A stretch of DNA of 41,824 bases from Natrialba hulunbeirensis JCM 10989 (GTDB lineage Archaea; Halobacteriota; Halobacteria; Halobacteriales; Natrialbaceae). The stretch covers positions 12,969 to 54,792 of the forward strand of contig NZ_AOIM01000015.1 of assembly GCF_000337575.1 (NCBI RefSeq). Reading direction: 5' to 3'. Numbering within the stretch: the stretch's first letter is position 1; each line of letters opens with the position of its first letter. The notes below the pieces were generated by a model. It was not told where the DNA came from and ran no database searches. It saw only the letters and a program-made list of their open reading frames with translations. This document shows, piece after piece, positions 1 through 7,755 of the stretch. The translations under genes were made by a program, and so were the position numbers.

Positions 1-1928
1 TGTTCCGTTCGTTCGCGGATGGACTCGAGTCGGTCCTCGGCTTCGTCGGCGGCTTCGGCAACGTCTTCGGAGAGCGCCTTGACCTCCTTCGCGACGACGG
101 AGAACCCTTCTTCGTCCTCGCCGCTGGCGGAACGGGAGGCTTCGATGTTGGCGTTCAGCGCCAGCATATTGGTCTGTCGGGCAATTTCCGAAATCGTTGC
201 GATCAGTTGGTCGATCTGCTGGACTTCCTCCTCGAGGCGTTCGATCTCGTCGACTGCATCGCCGGCCTCGGTTTCGATCTCGTCCATTGCCGCCATTGCA
301 CCACGAGCAGCCTCCTGACCGGTCTGGCCGGTCGACACCGTCTGTTCGGCGATGTCCGCGACCTCGTTTGAGGAGGCGGCAATCTCCTCCGTCGTGGTCG
401 AGAGCGCGCTCATTTCCTGGTTGACCGATTGGAGCGACTGATTCTGTCGCTCTGCGCCGTCGGAAATCTCCTGAATCGACTCGGTGACCTGCTGGGAAGC
501 CGAGCGGACCTCCTCGCTCGAAGCGGTCACCTGTTCGGAGGCCGTTGCAACGTCCGTTGCGAACTGACTCAGTTCCGCGACGGTTTGCTCGATCTCCTCG
601 AGCATGACGTTGAAGTCCGTCGCGATGTCGGCCATCGCCTCGTTGTCGGTGCCACCCTCGATTCGAGCGGTAAGGTCACCGTCGGCAGCGGCCTCCATTA
701 CGTCGCTGTACTCGTCGGCGGTCCGCTCGAGTTCGTCGTTGATCTCGGCGATGCGTTCGCGCTCGCGTTCGGCCTCTTTGCGGGCGGTTTCGGCCTCGTC
801 GATCTGCTCGCGGAGTGCGGCGCGCATGGAGTTGAAGCCGTCGTAGAGCCGGCCGATGTTGTCGATGCGCTTGGTTTCGAGGTCGACGTCGAGGTCACCG
901 TCTTCCATCTGACCGGCCTTGTCCGTCAGGCGATCGATCGAAACGGCCGTGTTCCGGCCGAGCACCGCTCCGACCATCCCGATCATGAGGACGCCGACGA
1001 TCGTTGCGATGTATCCCCAGTCGTTGACCGTGTTGACGAAGCCGTAGGCCTGATCGGTCGGTTCGTGCGTCAGGACGACCCAGTCAGTGCCGTAGACGCG
1101 GGCCGAACTGACGACGTACTCGTCAGTGTCGAAGTCGTAGGTGTCGAGAACGCTCGCGCCGTTGCCCGACACCTCCCACGTGCTCGCACCCTCCGTTCGC
1201 GCGGTGTCGAGGAGGGTGTCGTCGCCGCCGTAGGCTTCGCCGAGTGCCGCGTAGTCGTCGCCGTAGCCGGCGTTGTCGAGAACGACCTCGTCGTTGTCGT
1301 CGACGACGACGGTCGCGACCTGTTCACCGTCCTGGAACTGGCCGCCGTAGGCCTCGAGTTCGGCCGTGTAGACGATTGCTCTGTCGTCCTGCCCGGGAAC
1401 GGTCAGTACGTACGTGATGACCGCGGCATCCTCGCCAAGTTCGCCGTCGAGAACGTACGGTTCAGAAACCCAGGGGACTTCAGCCGTCGCCTCGTCGAAG
1501 GCAGTTTCAGGAACGGACTCGAGTTCGTCCGTCGACGCGCCGCGGACATCGCTGTCGGTGCTTGCGACGATTGCACCCTCGTCGGTGTCGGCGTAGCTGA
1601 TCGAGAAGATATCGGCGTCGAGGTGTTCTTCCCAGTCGAGCAACCGTTGTTCGATCGCGGCTGGCTCGTCACTCGCGACGACGTCCGAGTGTGCGAACGT
1701 CGCGATTGTCTGTTCGTTCTGTTCGTTCCACATCTGGAGTCCCTGTGCTTCCTGTCCGGCGAAGGATGTCTGATCGGCCTGGACGCGCTCTTCGACCTCG
1801 TGTGTGATACCAGCGGTTGCCACGAACCCGATCAGCCCCACCGAAAGTCCGAGCACCAGTAACGCGATACCGAACTTGACCGCGTACCGGCGTCGGATCG
1901 CTGCAGGTACTACTCGTCGGAGATCCAT
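1..1928 (-). CDS. Methyl-accepting chemotaxis transducer (Htr-type), 3' end cut by the window
   Basis: This membrane chemoreceptor signals to the CheA/CheW complex. The visible 642 residues start MDLRRVVPAAIRRRY. A first membrane helix at about residues 15-38 (FGIALLVLGLSVGLIG) is followed by an extracellular sensory region of roughly 250 residues that resembles a double-Cache domain. A second membrane helix (YIATIVGVLMIGMVG) lies near residues 300-320. A HAMP-like segment comes next, with a second HAMP-like stretch (EYSDVMEAAADGDLTARIEGG), and then the coiled-coil signalling domain. The signature hairpin tip EIARQTNMLALNANIEA is present near the end. The reading frame remains open at base 1, so the return helix and C-terminus are missing from the window. 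The ATG at 1928 is chosen because a TATA-like AT stretch lies about 34 nt upstream. The gene is divergent from a substrate-binding lipoprotein, which may be its ligand partner. The class is certain; the ligand is unknown. Confidence 0.95.
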   Translation of the reverse strand, partial: MDLRRVVPAAIRRRYAVKFGIALLVLGLSVGLIGFVATAGITHEVEERVQADQTSFAGQEAQGLQMWNEQNEQTIATFAHSDVVASDEPAAIEQRLLDWEEHLDADIFSISYADTDEGAIVASTDSDVRGASTDELESVPETAFDEATAEVPWVSEPYVLDGELGEDAAVITYVLTVPGQDDRAIVYTAELEAYGGQFQDGEQVATVVVDDNDEVVLDNAGYGDDYAALGEAYGGDDTLLDTARTEGASTWEVSGNGASVLDTYDFDTDEYVVSSARVYGTDWVVLTHEPTDQAYGFVNTVNDWGYIATIVGVLMIGMVGAVLGRNTAVSIDRLTDKAGQMEDGDLDVDLETKRIDNIGRLYDGFNSMRAALREQIDEAETARKEAERERERIAEINDELERTADEYSDVMEAAADGDLTARIEGGTDNEAMADIATDFNVMLEEIEQTVAELSQFATDVATASEQVTASSEEVRSASQQVTESIQEISDGAERQNQSLQSVNQEMSALSTTTEEIAASSNEVADIAEQTVSTGQTGQEAARGAMAAMDEIETEAGDAVDEIERLEEEVQQIDQLIATISEIARQTNMLALNANIEASRSASGEDEEGFSVVAKEVKALSEDVAEAADEAEDRLESIRERTE

Positions 1929-2198
1929 CGATATGCAACGCGTGTGATCGTTCCCACATAAATTGTCATTTGAGAGTATCAGTTCCGATAATCGGCCAGA
2001 AATGCAGTAATTACCAGTGTTTGCTGAACACGTCGGCGATATCGGAGCACACTACGGACGGTTGTAACCCTCATACATACGTTGTTACTACACTGTTAGT
2101 TTCAGGAAACAGTCCTATCAACTCCGCGGGAGCCACGGGTGTGTCACCTGTTCACCTCCGGAACCGTTAAGAAATCTAGGTCGAAAGGACATTCCAGT
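1929..2198. promoter_or_regulatory. Divergent promoter region between transducer and binding-protein genes
   Basis: This 270-bp gap is more AT-rich than its flanks and has no convincing gene. A TATA-like element for the transducer lies near 1957-1963 on the minus strand. Two short inverted repeats are visible: CCGAT-A-ATCGG at 1985-1995 and GTTTC-AG-GAAAC at 2099-2110. Either could be an operator, but no regulator is known. A purine-rich AAAGGA at 2185-2190 sits 8 nt before the ATG at 2199 and could act as a ribosome binding site. Confidence 0.45.
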
Positions 2199-3623
2199 AT
2201 GACTGACTCTACCGGGGACCGGTCGACTTCGTCACCAGTCAGTGGGGAACACAGGGAGACAGCGACACAGCAGGGGCAGGCGGACGGCGACAAGAGTGGG
2301 GCTCGGTCGCTCCGCCGTCGTCGATTTTTGCAGGCAACCGCTGCGACGACCGCAACGGCCTCGCTCGCCGGCTGTACGGACAGCTACGAGACGCTCGTCG
2401 AGAGCGCAACGTCCAACGAGGACGACGACACCGTCACGATCGGCGTTCTCGCACCAAATCCGGACAGCGACTTCATCGGTCGGTCGATGGCACAGGCGGC
2501 ACAGGTCGCTGTCGAGGAACTCAACGAAAACGGCGGGATTAACGGCCACGAGGTCGAACTCAGTGTTCGGGATACGAACGCGAGCGCGTCTGAGGCCCGT
2601 CGACAGTACCAGCAACTCATTCTGGAAGACGGCGCAGTCGCCACGACGGGCGTCTTCGACAGCCCCGCGCTCGTCAACATCATGGACGACATCGCCGAAC
2701 AGGAGACGATTCACCTGACGACGGGTGCAGCAGCCGCACACGCGACACGACTCGTCAACGAGCAGTACGACGAGTACAAGTACCACTTCCGGGTGGGCGT
2801 CATCAACGAATTCGACCTCGGACGGGCCAAAATTGACTTCCTCGACGATATGGCCGACGAGATCGGCTGGGAGTCGATCGCCGCGCTCGCGGAGGACTAC
2901 CAGTGGTCCGAGGGCATCTGGGAGGCGACACAGGATCGACTCGACGACCTCGACCTTGACGTCGTCATGGAGGAACGCTATCCGCCCGCGACGGACGACT
3001 TCACCGACCTCTACAGCGAGGCGGCAGCGGAGGGCGCAGACGCCGTGCTCATCACGGCGGCACACACGGGCAACGAGGCCACCCTCGACTGGGCCTATCC
3101 GAACCGACCCGAACAGCAACCCCAGCCACAGCCGTTCGCGTTTGGCGGCACGCACGTCCCGATGCAGTTGCCCTCCTACTACGAGCAGACCGACGGTGCC
3201 TGCCAATACGGGTTCAGCCAGATCAACGCGACGGCCCAGAGCACCACCGGCGAGCTAACCCAGGAATTCGTCTCGACCTACCAGGACCGATTCGACGGCG
3301 AGAGCCCGGTGTACACCGGCTACGGAACCTACGACGCAGTTCTCGTCTACGCCGAAGCTGTCGAAGCCGCCGGAACATTCGACGCCGACGACGTGGTTCC
3401 CGAACTCGAGTCCATTCAGTTCTCGGGTGCGTCGGGTCCGGTCGAGTTCTACGATCCGACCCACGAGTTCGCCCACGACCTCGCCTACGAGGCGAGCGAC
3501 CCGCTGTACTTCCAGTGGCAAGAAGACGACGACGGAACGGGCGTACAGGAGATTATCTGGCCGGAAGAAGAGGCGACGAGCCAGTATCAGTCGCCAGCGT
3601 GGCTCCAGTCCCCGAGTCCCTAG
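2199..3623 (+). CDS. Tat-exported lipoprotein, branched-chain amino acid-type substrate-binding protein (Peripla_BP_6)
   Basis: This is an extracellular binding protein of 474 residues, anchored to the membrane by lipid. A long acidic N-terminal stretch precedes a twin-arginine motif (RRRRFLQ, residues 39-45). A hydrophobic core and a lipobox (SLAGC, Cys 59) follow. The mature part has the LivJ-like fold pattern: VTIGVLAPNPDSDFIGRS at the start, VEELNENGGINGHEVEL, and GVFDSPALVNIMDD in the first lobe. The ATG at 2199 is preferred over the in-frame start at 2139, because a Shine-Dalgarno-like AAAGGA precedes it and the upstream 20 residues do not look like protein. The family normally feeds an ABC permease, but no permease or ATPase gene lies next to it. 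The next gene is convergent. The divergent neighbour is a chemotaxis transducer, as in the BasB/BasT arrangement described in Halobacterium. The family is sure; the chemotaxis role is inferred. Confidence 0.92.
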   Translation: MTDSTGDRSTSSPVSGEHRETATQQGQADGDKSGARSLRRRRFLQATAATTATASLAGCTDSYETLVESATSNEDDDTVTIGVLAPNPDSDFIGRSMAQAAQVAVEELNENGGINGHEVELSVRDTNASASEARRQYQQLILEDGAVATTGVFDSPALVNIMDDIAEQETIHLTTGAAAAHATRLVNEQYDEYKYHFRVGVINEFDLGRAKIDFLDDMADEIGWESIAALAEDYQWSEGIWEATQDRLDDLDLDVVMEERYPPATDDFTDLYSEAAAEGADAVLITAAHTGNEATLDWAYPNRPEQQPQPQPFAFGGTHVPMQLPSYYEQTDGACQYGFSQINATAQSTTGELTQEFVSTYQDRFDGESPVYTGYGTYDAVLVYAEAVEAAGTFDADDVVPELESIQFSGASGPVEFYDPTHEFAHDLAYEASDPLYFQWQEDDDGTGVQEIIWPEEEATSQYQSPAWLQSPSP

Positions 3624-3635
3624 TTCCTAGCCCTT

Positions 3636-3652
3636 AGCCGCTAATCGCGGCT
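3636..3652. terminator. Stem-loop between convergent genes
   Basis: AGCCGC (3636-3641) and GCGGCT (3647-3652) form a perfect 6-bp stem with a 5-base loop, placed just after the binding-protein stop codon and covering the stop of the convergent gene. It could serve as a bidirectional terminator. There is no clear T-run, so this is tentative. Confidence 0.35.
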
Positions 3653-4285
3653 CCCGTCACCGCTGGATCCAGACTCACCGTTACTGTCATCGGCGTCGGC
3701 AACCGTCTCCCCACTCACGCCGACCGCCTGTGAGACATCGACGTCTTCCGGTTCTTCCTGTCCGCCAACGACGAGTTCGCCAGACTCCGTTTCGACGTAG
3801 ACGTCGTCCGCGAATCCGCCCTCCGCATGTGGGTGTTCGGGGTCCTCGAGTTTCTCGGGCGTCGAGGGCGCTTTAGTCAGCCCTTCCGGTGGTTTGAACT
3901 GGCCGAGTGGCTCGTCGATCGTGATATCCCAGCGCTCGAAGAACTCCCGGTAGCGATCGTAGTGAGCCTCGACCTCGTCCGTCGGAAACTCCATCATCTC
4001 CGTCCAGCCGTGGTTGTAGAAGTCGAAATTGGCCTGAATGTGCGTAATTTCGCGGGCTTCGGCCTCCGAGTAGCCGTCGTTGAGCGCCCGCAGGTACGTG
4101 TCGACTGTCGCCTCAAAGAGGTCGTCGAGGTGGGCCTCGCGCTCGTCGGCGTGCTCGGGGGCAGCTTTCTTCAAAAAGACGCGGGTGTGCAGTCTGACGA
4201 GCCCCGATTTGGCGACCGACCGAACGACGGGCGTCTCGAGTGCCGTTCGCGATGCGAAGTGGCGCGCGTTCTGACGGAGTTTCAT
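3641..4285 (-). CDS. Conserved haloarchaeal protein, probably DUF6149
   Basis: This 214-residue protein has no function I can assign. It begins MKLRQNARHFASRTALETP and has a basic, mostly helical N-terminal half (VRLHTRVFLKKAAPEHAD). A conserved-looking middle follows with aromatic and acidic residues (HIQANFDFYNHGWTEMMEFP, then DRYREFFERWDI). The last 60 residues are acidic and low in complexity, typical of halophile tails. No signal peptide, membrane segment or metal motif is visible. From memory the N-terminus matches the haloarchaeal family DUF6149. It is convergent with the binding-protein gene and divergent from the FAD oxidoreductase. Confidence 0.75.
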   Translation of the reverse strand: MKLRQNARHFASRTALETPVVRSVAKSGLVRLHTRVFLKKAAPEHADEREAHLDDLFEATVDTYLRALNDGYSEAEAREITHIQANFDFYNHGWTEMMEFPTDEVEAHYDRYREFFERWDITIDEPLGQFKPPEGLTKAPSTPEKLEDPEHPHAEGGFADDVYVETESGELVVGGQEEPEDVDVSQAVGVSGETVADADDSNGESGSSGDGSRD

Positions 4286-4365
4286 ACGTGACCCATAGTG
4301 GTGCGACCCTAAAGAGGCGTTCGGGGCCGCTGTGCCCGCTGCGGATGCGGACCGTGTCTGTTCCC

Positions 4366-4418
4366 GAACACTATGTTAGCAATGTTCATGTTTAGTAGCG
4401 AATCGGTGAAGAACGTTC
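4366..4418. promoter_or_regulatory. Clustered GAAC/GTTC half-sites upstream of the oxidoreductase
   Basis: GAACA (4366-4370) and TGTTC (4383-4387) form an inverted repeat with a 12-base spacer. A perfect palindrome GAACGTTC follows at 4411-4418. The cluster ends about 45 bases before the TATA-like TTTAA, where an activator or repressor could bind. No matching regulator gene is in the window. Confidence 0.3.
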
Positions 4419-4461
4419 AGGAATTCGAGATCGAAGGGAAAAATGACTGAGATAGCAATCC

Positions 4462-4491
4462 ACTTTAACCCGCATTACGAACGGTCGGGAT
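4462..4491 (+). promoter_or_regulatory. Leaderless-type promoter of the FAD oxidoreductase
   Basis: A TATA-like TTTAA at 4464-4468 is centred 26 nt before the ATG at 4492. That spacing predicts transcription starting at or next to the start codon, as is common in haloarchaea. Confidence 0.45.
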
Positions 4492-5730
4492 ATGACAGAG
4501 TACGTCATCATCGGAGACGGGATCTCGGGTAGTTCGGCCGCCGAGACCCTCCGGGAGGAAGACCCGGAGTCGACGATCACCGTCATCACCGATGAGGGGG
4601 AGCCACTGTATAATCGTATTCTCATCAAAGAGCACGCGAAAGGCAAACTTCCCGAAGCGCCGATCTCGATCCACGACGAGGAGTGGTACGACGAACGCGA
4701 TATCGAGCTTTCGCTCAACACGCACGTCTCGTCGATCGACGCCGACGAGAACGTTATCCACACCCACGAAGGCGAGGAAATCTCCTACGACAAGCTGCTC
4801 GTCGCAACCGGTGGCACGCCGACCCAGCTGCCAGTCGACCACAGCGACGCCGAGGGCATTCACCACTTCTGGACGTTCCAGGACGCCCGCCGAATCCGCG
4901 AAAGCGCAGAAGCCGCAGAGAAGGGCGTCATCGTCGGTGCCGGCCTCCTCGGCATCGACTTCGCCGCGGTCTGTGGCGCACAGGGCGTCTCCGGCAAGTA
5001 CCTGATGCGCGGCGACCGCTGGTGGCGCTACGCGCTCTCGGAAGACGGCGCGGAGATCATGCACGAGGGGATGCGCGATGTCGGCGTCGAACCGGTCTTC
5101 GACAGCGGTGTCGACCACTTCGAGACGGACGACGAGGGAACGGTTACGGCCGCCGTCGACCCCAACGGCGAGCGCTACGAGTGTGACTTCGCAGGCGTCG
5201 CTATCGGCCTAACGTTCAACACGGAGTTCCTCCGCGGTGTCGACCTCGAGATGGACAACGGCATCGTCGTCGACGAGTACATGCAGACGAACGTCGACGA
5301 CATCTACGCGGCTGGGGACATCACGCGCTTCTACGACGTGCTGCTCGGCGAGCAGGCCCAGAACGGCTCCTGGGGCTCGGCCAAGGAGCAGGGTCGCGTC
5401 GCCGCGGTCAACATGGCTGCAGACGACGAGGACGAGGTCTTCGAGTGGGTCTCCTCGTACTCGATTACGCACTTTGACTTCCCGTTCCTCTCGTTCGGCC
5501 ACCCGACGATCGGTGACGAGCACGTCGAACGACGCTACAGCGACACCGAGTGGCGCCGCATTGCCTTCAAGGACGGCAAGGTCGTCGGCGGCGTCCTCAT
5601 CGGCGACCTCTCGCCACAGAGCACGCTCAAGCAGCTCATGCGCGAACAGCGCGAGGTTGCCGACCAGGCAGCGGTACTACTCGAGCAGTCCGTCGACGCT
5701 GACAAGCTCGCACCCACACAGGAACAGTAA
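4492..5730 (+). CDS. FAD/NAD(P)-dependent oxidoreductase, NirB/rubredoxin reductase-like
   Basis: This 412-residue flavoprotein reductase probably passes electrons between NAD(P)H and an unidentified partner in the cytoplasm. The N-terminal Rossmann motif is GDGISGSSAAETL (residues 8-20). An ATGG motif (residues 104-107) marks the end of the FAD-binding half. The NAD(P) motif GVIVGAGLLGIDFAA lies near residue 145, and the second FAD contact is IYAAGDIT near residue 270. It resembles the flavin module of NirB-type nitrite reductases but lacks the [2Fe-2S] BFD and sirohaem domains, so it is not a nitrite reductase itself. The C-terminus carries a family-specific extension (SITHFDFPFLSFGHPTIGDE). 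The ATG at 4492 has a TATA box at the leaderless distance. Neighbours are a stress protein and an NrfD-like membrane subunit, which hints at redox work without proving a link. Confidence 0.88.
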   Translation: MTEYVIIGDGISGSSAAETLREEDPESTITVITDEGEPLYNRILIKEHAKGKLPEAPISIHDEEWYDERDIELSLNTHVSSIDADENVIHTHEGEEISYDKLLVATGGTPTQLPVDHSDAEGIHHFWTFQDARRIRESAEAAEKGVIVGAGLLGIDFAAVCGAQGVSGKYLMRGDRWWRYALSEDGAEIMHEGMRDVGVEPVFDSGVDHFETDDEGTVTAAVDPNGERYECDFAGVAIGLTFNTEFLRGVDLEMDNGIVVDEYMQTNVDDIYAAGDITRFYDVLLGEQAQNGSWGSAKEQGRVAAVNMAADDEDEVFEWVSSYSITHFDFPFLSFGHPTIGDEHVERRYSDTEWRRIAFKDGKVVGGVLIGDLSPQSTLKQLMREQREVADQAAVLLEQSVDADKLAPTQEQ

Positions 5731-5745
5731 CGGCAATGTCCACGT

Positions 5746-5765
5746 CTGGCCTGATCGGCCAGTTT
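5746..5765. terminator. Stem-loop terminator between convergent genes
   Basis: CTGGCC (5746-5751) and GGCCAG (5757-5762) form a perfect 6-bp GC-rich stem with a 5-base loop, followed by TTT on the plus strand. It lies between the oxidoreductase stop and the convergent UspA stop. Confidence 0.45.
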
Positions 5766-5789
5766 CGGATCCTGTGACGTAGCCGCACA

Positions 5790-6200
5790 CTACCGAACGA
5801 TCGTCACCGGTACCGGTGCGCGCCGAGCGACTCGTTCTGCAACACTCCCTAACAACGCCCGCGAGACACCCGTCCGCCCGTGGCTCCCGATGACGATCCG
5901 GTCGACCGGGTGCTCGCGCGCATAGTCGACGATCGCCCGCGCCGGTCGCCCCTCGATCAGTTCTGTCTCGAAGGAGTGGTCTCCGCTGTGGTCTCGCGCC
6001 CGCTCGAACAGCTCCGTCGCCCGCTCGCGTCGCTGCTCGAGCATCGTCCCCGTCCCCAGATGGCCGACCTCGCCGTACCCACTCTCGGAGAGGTCCACCA
6101 CGTGAACCACCGTCAGCTCGTCGTCCGGGTGCTCAGCGAGGGCGTACTCGAGTGCAGCCCACCCAGGTTCTGACTCGTCGAGGGCGACGAGCAAGTGCAT
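5790..6200 (-). CDS. Universal stress protein, UspA family
   Basis: This is a single-domain Usp protein of 136 residues, the usual length for the family. It opens with the standard first strand (MHLLVALDESEPGW, with the conserved Asp at position 8). The C-terminal ATP-binding pattern G-x2-G-x9-G-S appears as GSHGRTGVSRALLGS, so nucleotide binding is likely. Upstream in-frame codons exist, but they encode arginine-rich sequence that looks non-coding, so the ATG at 6200 is chosen. The gene diverges from the NrfD-like gene across a 138-bp gap and converges with the oxidoreductase. Its specific stress signal cannot be read from the sequence. Confidence 0.93.
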   Translation of the reverse strand: MHLLVALDESEPGWAALEYALAEHPDDELTVVHVVDLSESGYGEVGHLGTGTMLEQRRERATELFERARDHSGDHSFETELIEGRPARAIVDYAREHPVDRIVIGSHGRTGVSRALLGSVAERVARRAPVPVTIVR

Positions 6201-6338
6201 ACGTCTCCCTACGGCCCCATCACACTTGAGTTTGTGTATCATACGCATGGTGAGGAGCGAGTGGCGGGAGCCGACCTTGCAAGGCCAACGTTCGAAACGA
6301 AAGGTATCGACGGGGAAGAACAGTGGTGCAGATTCACA

Positions 6339-7706
6339 ATGAGCACGAAATCCCCGTCGAAGGCCGACCTGTTGCGGCCGATTCGAGAGACATCGACGGC
6401 GTACTACGTTCTGGTTGCCGTCGCAGCACTCGCGTTCGGTCTCTTCTTGCTCGGGTGGGCCTACCAGCTCGCGGAGGGGATGGTCGTCACGGGACTGGGC
6501 GACTGGGGAACCGGCGGCGGGGTCACCTGGGGCGTCTACATCGGCGCGTTCATCTGGTGGGTTGGCATCGCCCACGGCGGAATCATCCTCTCGGCTGCAG
6601 TGCGACTCCTCGGAATGGAACGCTACATGCCAGTCGCGCGGCTGGCCGAGTTGCTCACGATCGGCGCGCTCTCTGCGGCCGGCTTCTACATCGTCGTCCA
6701 CCTCGGGCGGCCGGATCGGATGGTGACGAGCGTTATCGGCCACTACCACATCACCGTCCACGCATCACCGCTCGTATGGGACGTGACGGTTATCACGGCC
6801 TACTTCGTGCTGACGGCGACGTATCTCGGACTGACGCTTCGGTACGACATCAGCCGGCTCAGGGACGACCTTCCGGACCGATATGGGCCGATTTACGCCC
6901 TCCTTACGATCGGCTACTCCGAGCGCGAGGATGCGGTCATCCAGCGAATGGTCTGGTGGATCGCCCTCGCGATCATCATCATGGCACCGCTGTTGCTCCA
7001 CGGCGGCGTCATTCCGTGGCTGTTCGCCGTGATCCCGTCGATGCCACGCTGGTTCGGTGCCGTTCAGGGCCCGCAGTTCCTCACCATCGCCCTTACCTCC
7101 GCGATCAGCGGTGTCATCATCCTTTCGGCGGCGTTCCGGCGAGCGTACGACTGGGACCACATCATCACTGACGATGTCTTCCGTGGCCTCCTGCTCTGGC
7201 TCGGCTTTTTCAGCCTGCTGTTCCTCTGGCTCCAGTTACAGCAGGTCACCACCGGGAGCTTCGCCCCACCGATCGACCTCAGTGTCGTCTGGTCTGCGAC
7301 ACTGGGCGACCCGATCTACATCGTCGCCATGTTGCTCGTCGGACTCGTTCTCGCGTTCATCTTCGCGCAAACGCTCCGCCCCTCGCTGTTCTCCAGGGGA
7401 CGTGCAATCGTCTGCGGTGTTGCCGTCCTCACCGCGACGCTCCTCGAGAAGGTTCTGTTCGTCGTCGAGGGAATGTACCACCCTTCGTTCGAGATTTACG
7501 CCGCCACGCCCGGTCACTACTTCCCGAGCCTGATCGAAATTGCGTCCGTCATCGGCACGATCGGGATGGTCTCGCTGTTCTTCCTGCTCGTCGCGAAAGT
7601 CGTCCCGGTACTCGAGTTGCACGCGATCGAACACCTTCAGGTGGACCATCAGGAGGACCGGACGAGCGACCACACGAGTCGACAGTCGGCGTCGGAAGAC
7701 GAGTAA
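6339..7706 (+). CDS. NrfD/PsrC-family integral membrane quinone oxidoreductase subunit (orphan)
   Basis: This polytopic membrane protein of 455 residues has about ten predicted helices, as in the longer NrfD/HybB/ActC-type subunits that exchange electrons with menaquinone. Typical stretches are VYIGAFIWWVGIAHGGIILS (helix 2), AGFYIVVHLGRPDRM, MAPLLLHGGVIPWLFAV and LLLWLGFFSLLFLWLQL. The C-terminal tail is hydrophilic and acidic. These subunits usually sit beside a four-cluster ferredoxin-like subunit and a molybdopterin or cytochrome subunit, but none is present here. The neighbours are UspA and a TIM homologue. The start at 6339 (MSTKSPSKADLLRP) is chosen because the upstream in-frame residues do not resemble a membrane-protein N-terminus. 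The family call is confident; the partner is unknown. Confidence 0.88.
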   Translation: MSTKSPSKADLLRPIRETSTAYYVLVAVAALAFGLFLLGWAYQLAEGMVVTGLGDWGTGGGVTWGVYIGAFIWWVGIAHGGIILSAAVRLLGMERYMPVARLAELLTIGALSAAGFYIVVHLGRPDRMVTSVIGHYHITVHASPLVWDVTVITAYFVLTATYLGLTLRYDISRLRDDLPDRYGPIYALLTIGYSEREDAVIQRMVWWIALAIIIMAPLLLHGGVIPWLFAVIPSMPRWFGAVQGPQFLTIALTSAISGVIILSAAFRRAYDWDHIITDDVFRGLLLWLGFFSLLFLWLQLQQVTTGSFAPPIDLSVVWSATLGDPIYIVAMLLVGLVLAFIFAQTLRPSLFSRGRAIVCGVAVLTATLLEKVLFVVEGMYHPSFEIYAATPGHYFPSLIEIASVIGTIGMVSLFFLLVAKVVPVLELHAIEHLQVDHQEDRTSDHTSRQSASEDE

Positions 7707-7752
7707 CGCGGTGTCGCTGACTTCCGTACTCGTCTCCACCTTCCTCACCGCG
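7707..7752. other. Inverted repeat between convergent genes
   Basis: CGCGGTG (7707-7713) and CACCGCG (7746-7752) are perfect 7-bp arms separated by 32 bases, filling the gap between the NrfD-like gene and the convergent TIM-like gene. It may limit read-through, but the loop is long and there is no T-run. Confidence 0.25.
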
Positions 7753-7755
7753 CCC

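Noticed and set aside
429-1862. Long plus-strand open frame opposite the chemotaxis transducer
   Set aside because: It is the antisense shadow of a clear transducer; high GC makes such frames common and its sequence has no domain pattern.
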